NCBI RefSeq assembly: GCF_030269925.1
Contig: NC_085124.1
Location: 6,014,001 to 6,078,000 of the forward strand
From: Bombyx mori
Taxonomy: Eukaryota; Arthropoda; Insecta; Lepidoptera; Bombycidae
Direction of reading: 5' to 3'
Length of the DNA: 64,000 nt
In this document: positions 62,097 through 64,000 of the stretch, one piece after another
Numbering within the stretch: position 1 is the stretch's first letter
Layout of the letters: every line of letters starts with the position of its first letter
Made by a program: the position numbers and the translations under genes
Notes under the pieces: generated by a model
Told to the model about the DNA's origin: nothing
Database searches by the model: none
The model's input: the letters and a program-made list of their open reading frames with translations, nothing else

Positions 62097-62999
62097 ATAC
62101 CTGAACCCATAGCCACAATGCCATCAGTCAGGCGACCAGGCCTCATGACAAGTTTCCGCACCTAAAGTGCACGCTATGTGAGTCTTGACTTAAGTCGTGC
62201 AAGTGTGGTACATTGTCGGTAGCGCGCAGCGTAGCTTCAATATCCTCAGCTCGCCCAACGACCATCACCGGAATTAAACTGCCTCATTATAACAGACTCA
62301 CAAGACGCCCTCCAAACAGGCAGGATAACTTCTTTTTTTTATTACATTACCTAGCGCTCAGTGTCTATAATATACTATAAATAGCTGCTATAAGTAATTA
62401 AGCTACCTTTGCAGTTGCATCCAATAAGTTGTCTTTCTATTTGAAAAACTAATTTAATTTACGATCAGCTTGTAATAAAAGAAAGTAGAAGAAAAGAGGG
62501 TAGATGAATAACATTTTTGAATAATATTTTTTTGATTAATTAATATTAACTAAACAGTACAAATAAGTAAGTTAAGTAAAGTTCTATGAAATGCGCTCGT
62601 AAAAACCTAAAATTTTACCGTAACAAACTATATGGCTTAAATACTCCTACCGCAAATTTTCAAGTAACAATTAAGTTAAGTAAATTCAGTTTTTGTTTTT
62701 AATTAAGCTACCGGTTCATTGTAAAATCTCGAACGAAGATTAAAATCCCGGAAAAGCATTATTAGTACCCACGTTCGAGCATTATTTGCACGCAGGTTCG
62801 CGTTGTGAGATTAATTGCAAATGCCTCGCACGCATTACAGAGAAATATATTTTTCGGAAGATAGGGTTGTCACGCACTCGAAAAAAAACTTACGTATTGA
62901 TCATTTGTTTTTAAATGTATTCGTCAGTAGTGATATTCACCAAATAAAAAAGTATTGACTTAATAGGTAAGCGTCCCTGCGTGGGTACGAGTATGATAT

Positions 63000-63372
63000 T
63001 GTTACGCCTGTAAGAGTAACGCCATCTATCGCCGAATAGTCGAACGAATATTGAAGGATCCAGAATGCTCGAGAATCACAACGCCATCTATTTACAGATA
63101 GCGGAAACTACGACTAGAGATGTGTAGAATATTCTCGATAATTCTAGGGATGTGGTATCGGCTATAAAAGCGTTGTAGAGATGGCACGCAGTCAGTCAGT
63201 AATCGGAACTATTCGAAGCAAAACAGCGAACGGATCACTTGAAGCGAAGCGGAACAAGCAAATTGAGTGTTTTAAAGTGTTTGTGAAGTGTTTTAAGTGT
63301 TCTAAGTGTTGAATACAGTTTTTAGTTGTACTTTGGTGAAATTTTATTTATCCCGAACCCCAGCGCGTAACA
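63000..63372 (+). mobile_element. Solo LTR of an LTR retrotransposon (copy 2)
   Basis: 373 bp, TGTTACG...CGTAACA, with a perfect 4-bp target duplication atat (62996-62999 and 63373-63376). TATA-like ggctataaaagc and cagtcagtcagt are conserved with copy 1. No internal region attached. Confidence 0.85.
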
Positions 63373-64000
63373 ATATATATAATAATATATGTATACAGTT
63401 TAAAAACAACAAAAGACACACTTAAATAGCAAATCGAATACCATTAATGACATCATTTTTATTATTCTGGTGATACTGGTCAGGATATCAGAGCGAAGTT
63501 ATAAAATTATTGCATTGTCATCGATCCTCGATGCGTTTGTAGGTATATACATACAATATAGTATCCGCGAGTATAATGGATAGTATGTTAATCAACGATT
63601 ATGGTTTAATGGACGACAATATCTATATTAATTTATTCTGAAACATCTAACTTTTTGTCAAAGTACGAATACCTCTTCAGTCCTTTTAAATAATCGAAAG
63701 AATTCAACCCTAATTGGAGTGTTTGTTTCTGTATTGTTTGTCGTAGGTTTACAGCAGCCCTAATGGGCCGGCTTTTGTTTTTCTTCATTTACTGACCGCC
63801 TCCGGTGCTCTCCGCGTTGCTACACAAAAGAATTTTCCCGAAATAGCTTAGGTTAATTTGATATGATGGAGTTAGTTCTTTATGTAAGTTATAGTTATTA
63901 CCAACATTTATCTCGTTTAACTATATTACGTTAACGTAAGAAAAATATTTTTTTTTGTTATATTTACAATAGATTTATCTTTTTTAGAAAATGAGATAGG
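63373..64000. other. Window end, nothing recognised
   Basis: AT-rich sequence after the solo LTR; no exon or repeat supported. Confidence 0.4.

Larger units (their letters stand above)
59059..62999. other. Sprint upstream intron
   Basis: AT-rich, no supported exon. Contains a LINE fragment and tandem repeat (60.0-60.5 kb) and a LINE tail (62.0 kb), listed separately. Confidence 0.45.

Noticed and set aside
4567..63372. The two LTRs as ends of one provirus
   Set aside because: They are 58 kb apart with host genes between them, and copy 2 has its own target duplication; both are solo LTRs.
1..64000. CRISPR arrays, bacterial operons or plasmid origins
   Set aside because: No regularly spaced direct repeats with unique spacers; gene structure is intron-containing and insect-type.

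Overview
The window is eukaryotic and lepidopteran, almost certainly from the silkworm Bombyx mori or a very close relative. All protein genes are split by short GT-AG introns, the background is AT-rich, and the sequence carries many copies of the Bm1-type tRNA-derived SINE, lepidopteran non-LTR retrotransposon tails and small Helitrons. I see no bacterial-style operon, CRISPR array, rRNA or convincing functional tRNA. Exon boundaries below were placed by hand from splice consensus, reading phase and family similarity; no alignment or transcript data were available. Repeat family names come from memory of silkworm repeats and were not searched.

Layout. (1) 44-2946, plus strand: the last four exons of a trypsin-like clip-domain-type serine protease homolog whose catalytic serine is lost; its 5' part lies outside the window. 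(2) 9220-3741, minus strand: a complete five-exon GILT-family (gamma-interferon-inducible lysosomal thiol reductase) gene of 207 residues, tail-to-tail with gene 1. (3) 16687-11693, minus strand: a complete six-exon gene of 338 residues that I do not recognise. (4) 58767-20868, minus strand, and continuing beyond the window: 22 exons, phase-consistent over 1529 codons, encoding the Ras/Rab5 regulator sprint (RIN family) with SH2, long low-complexity linker, RIN-homology, VPS9 and RA domains. (5) 33187-32582, minus strand: an uninterrupted 201-codon ORF nested in a 6.9 kb sprint intron, with a poly(A) signal just after its stop; it may be an undescribed nested gene.

The rest is intron or intergenic DNA rich in repeats: about twenty Bm1-like SINE copies, two groups of A-tailed repeats that look like retrotransposon 3' ends, degraded LINE reverse-transcriptase tails, five Helitron groups with recognisable TC...CTAG ends, two solo LTRs of one LTR-retrotransposon family near the two ends of the window, a tRNA-derived SINE with an inverted promoter duplication, and an 890 bp terminal-inverted-repeat DNA element.

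The genes do not form a pathway. Sprint couples Ras and receptor signalling to Rab5-dependent endocytosis. GILT acts in lysosomal disulfide reduction. The protease homolog belongs to a class used in haemolymph immunity cascades. The observations most worth a second look are the nested ORF, the repeated placement of transposon ends within about 45 bp of splice sites, nested SINE/retroposon insertions with visible target duplications, and an apparent short retroposon with a 13-bp target duplication.
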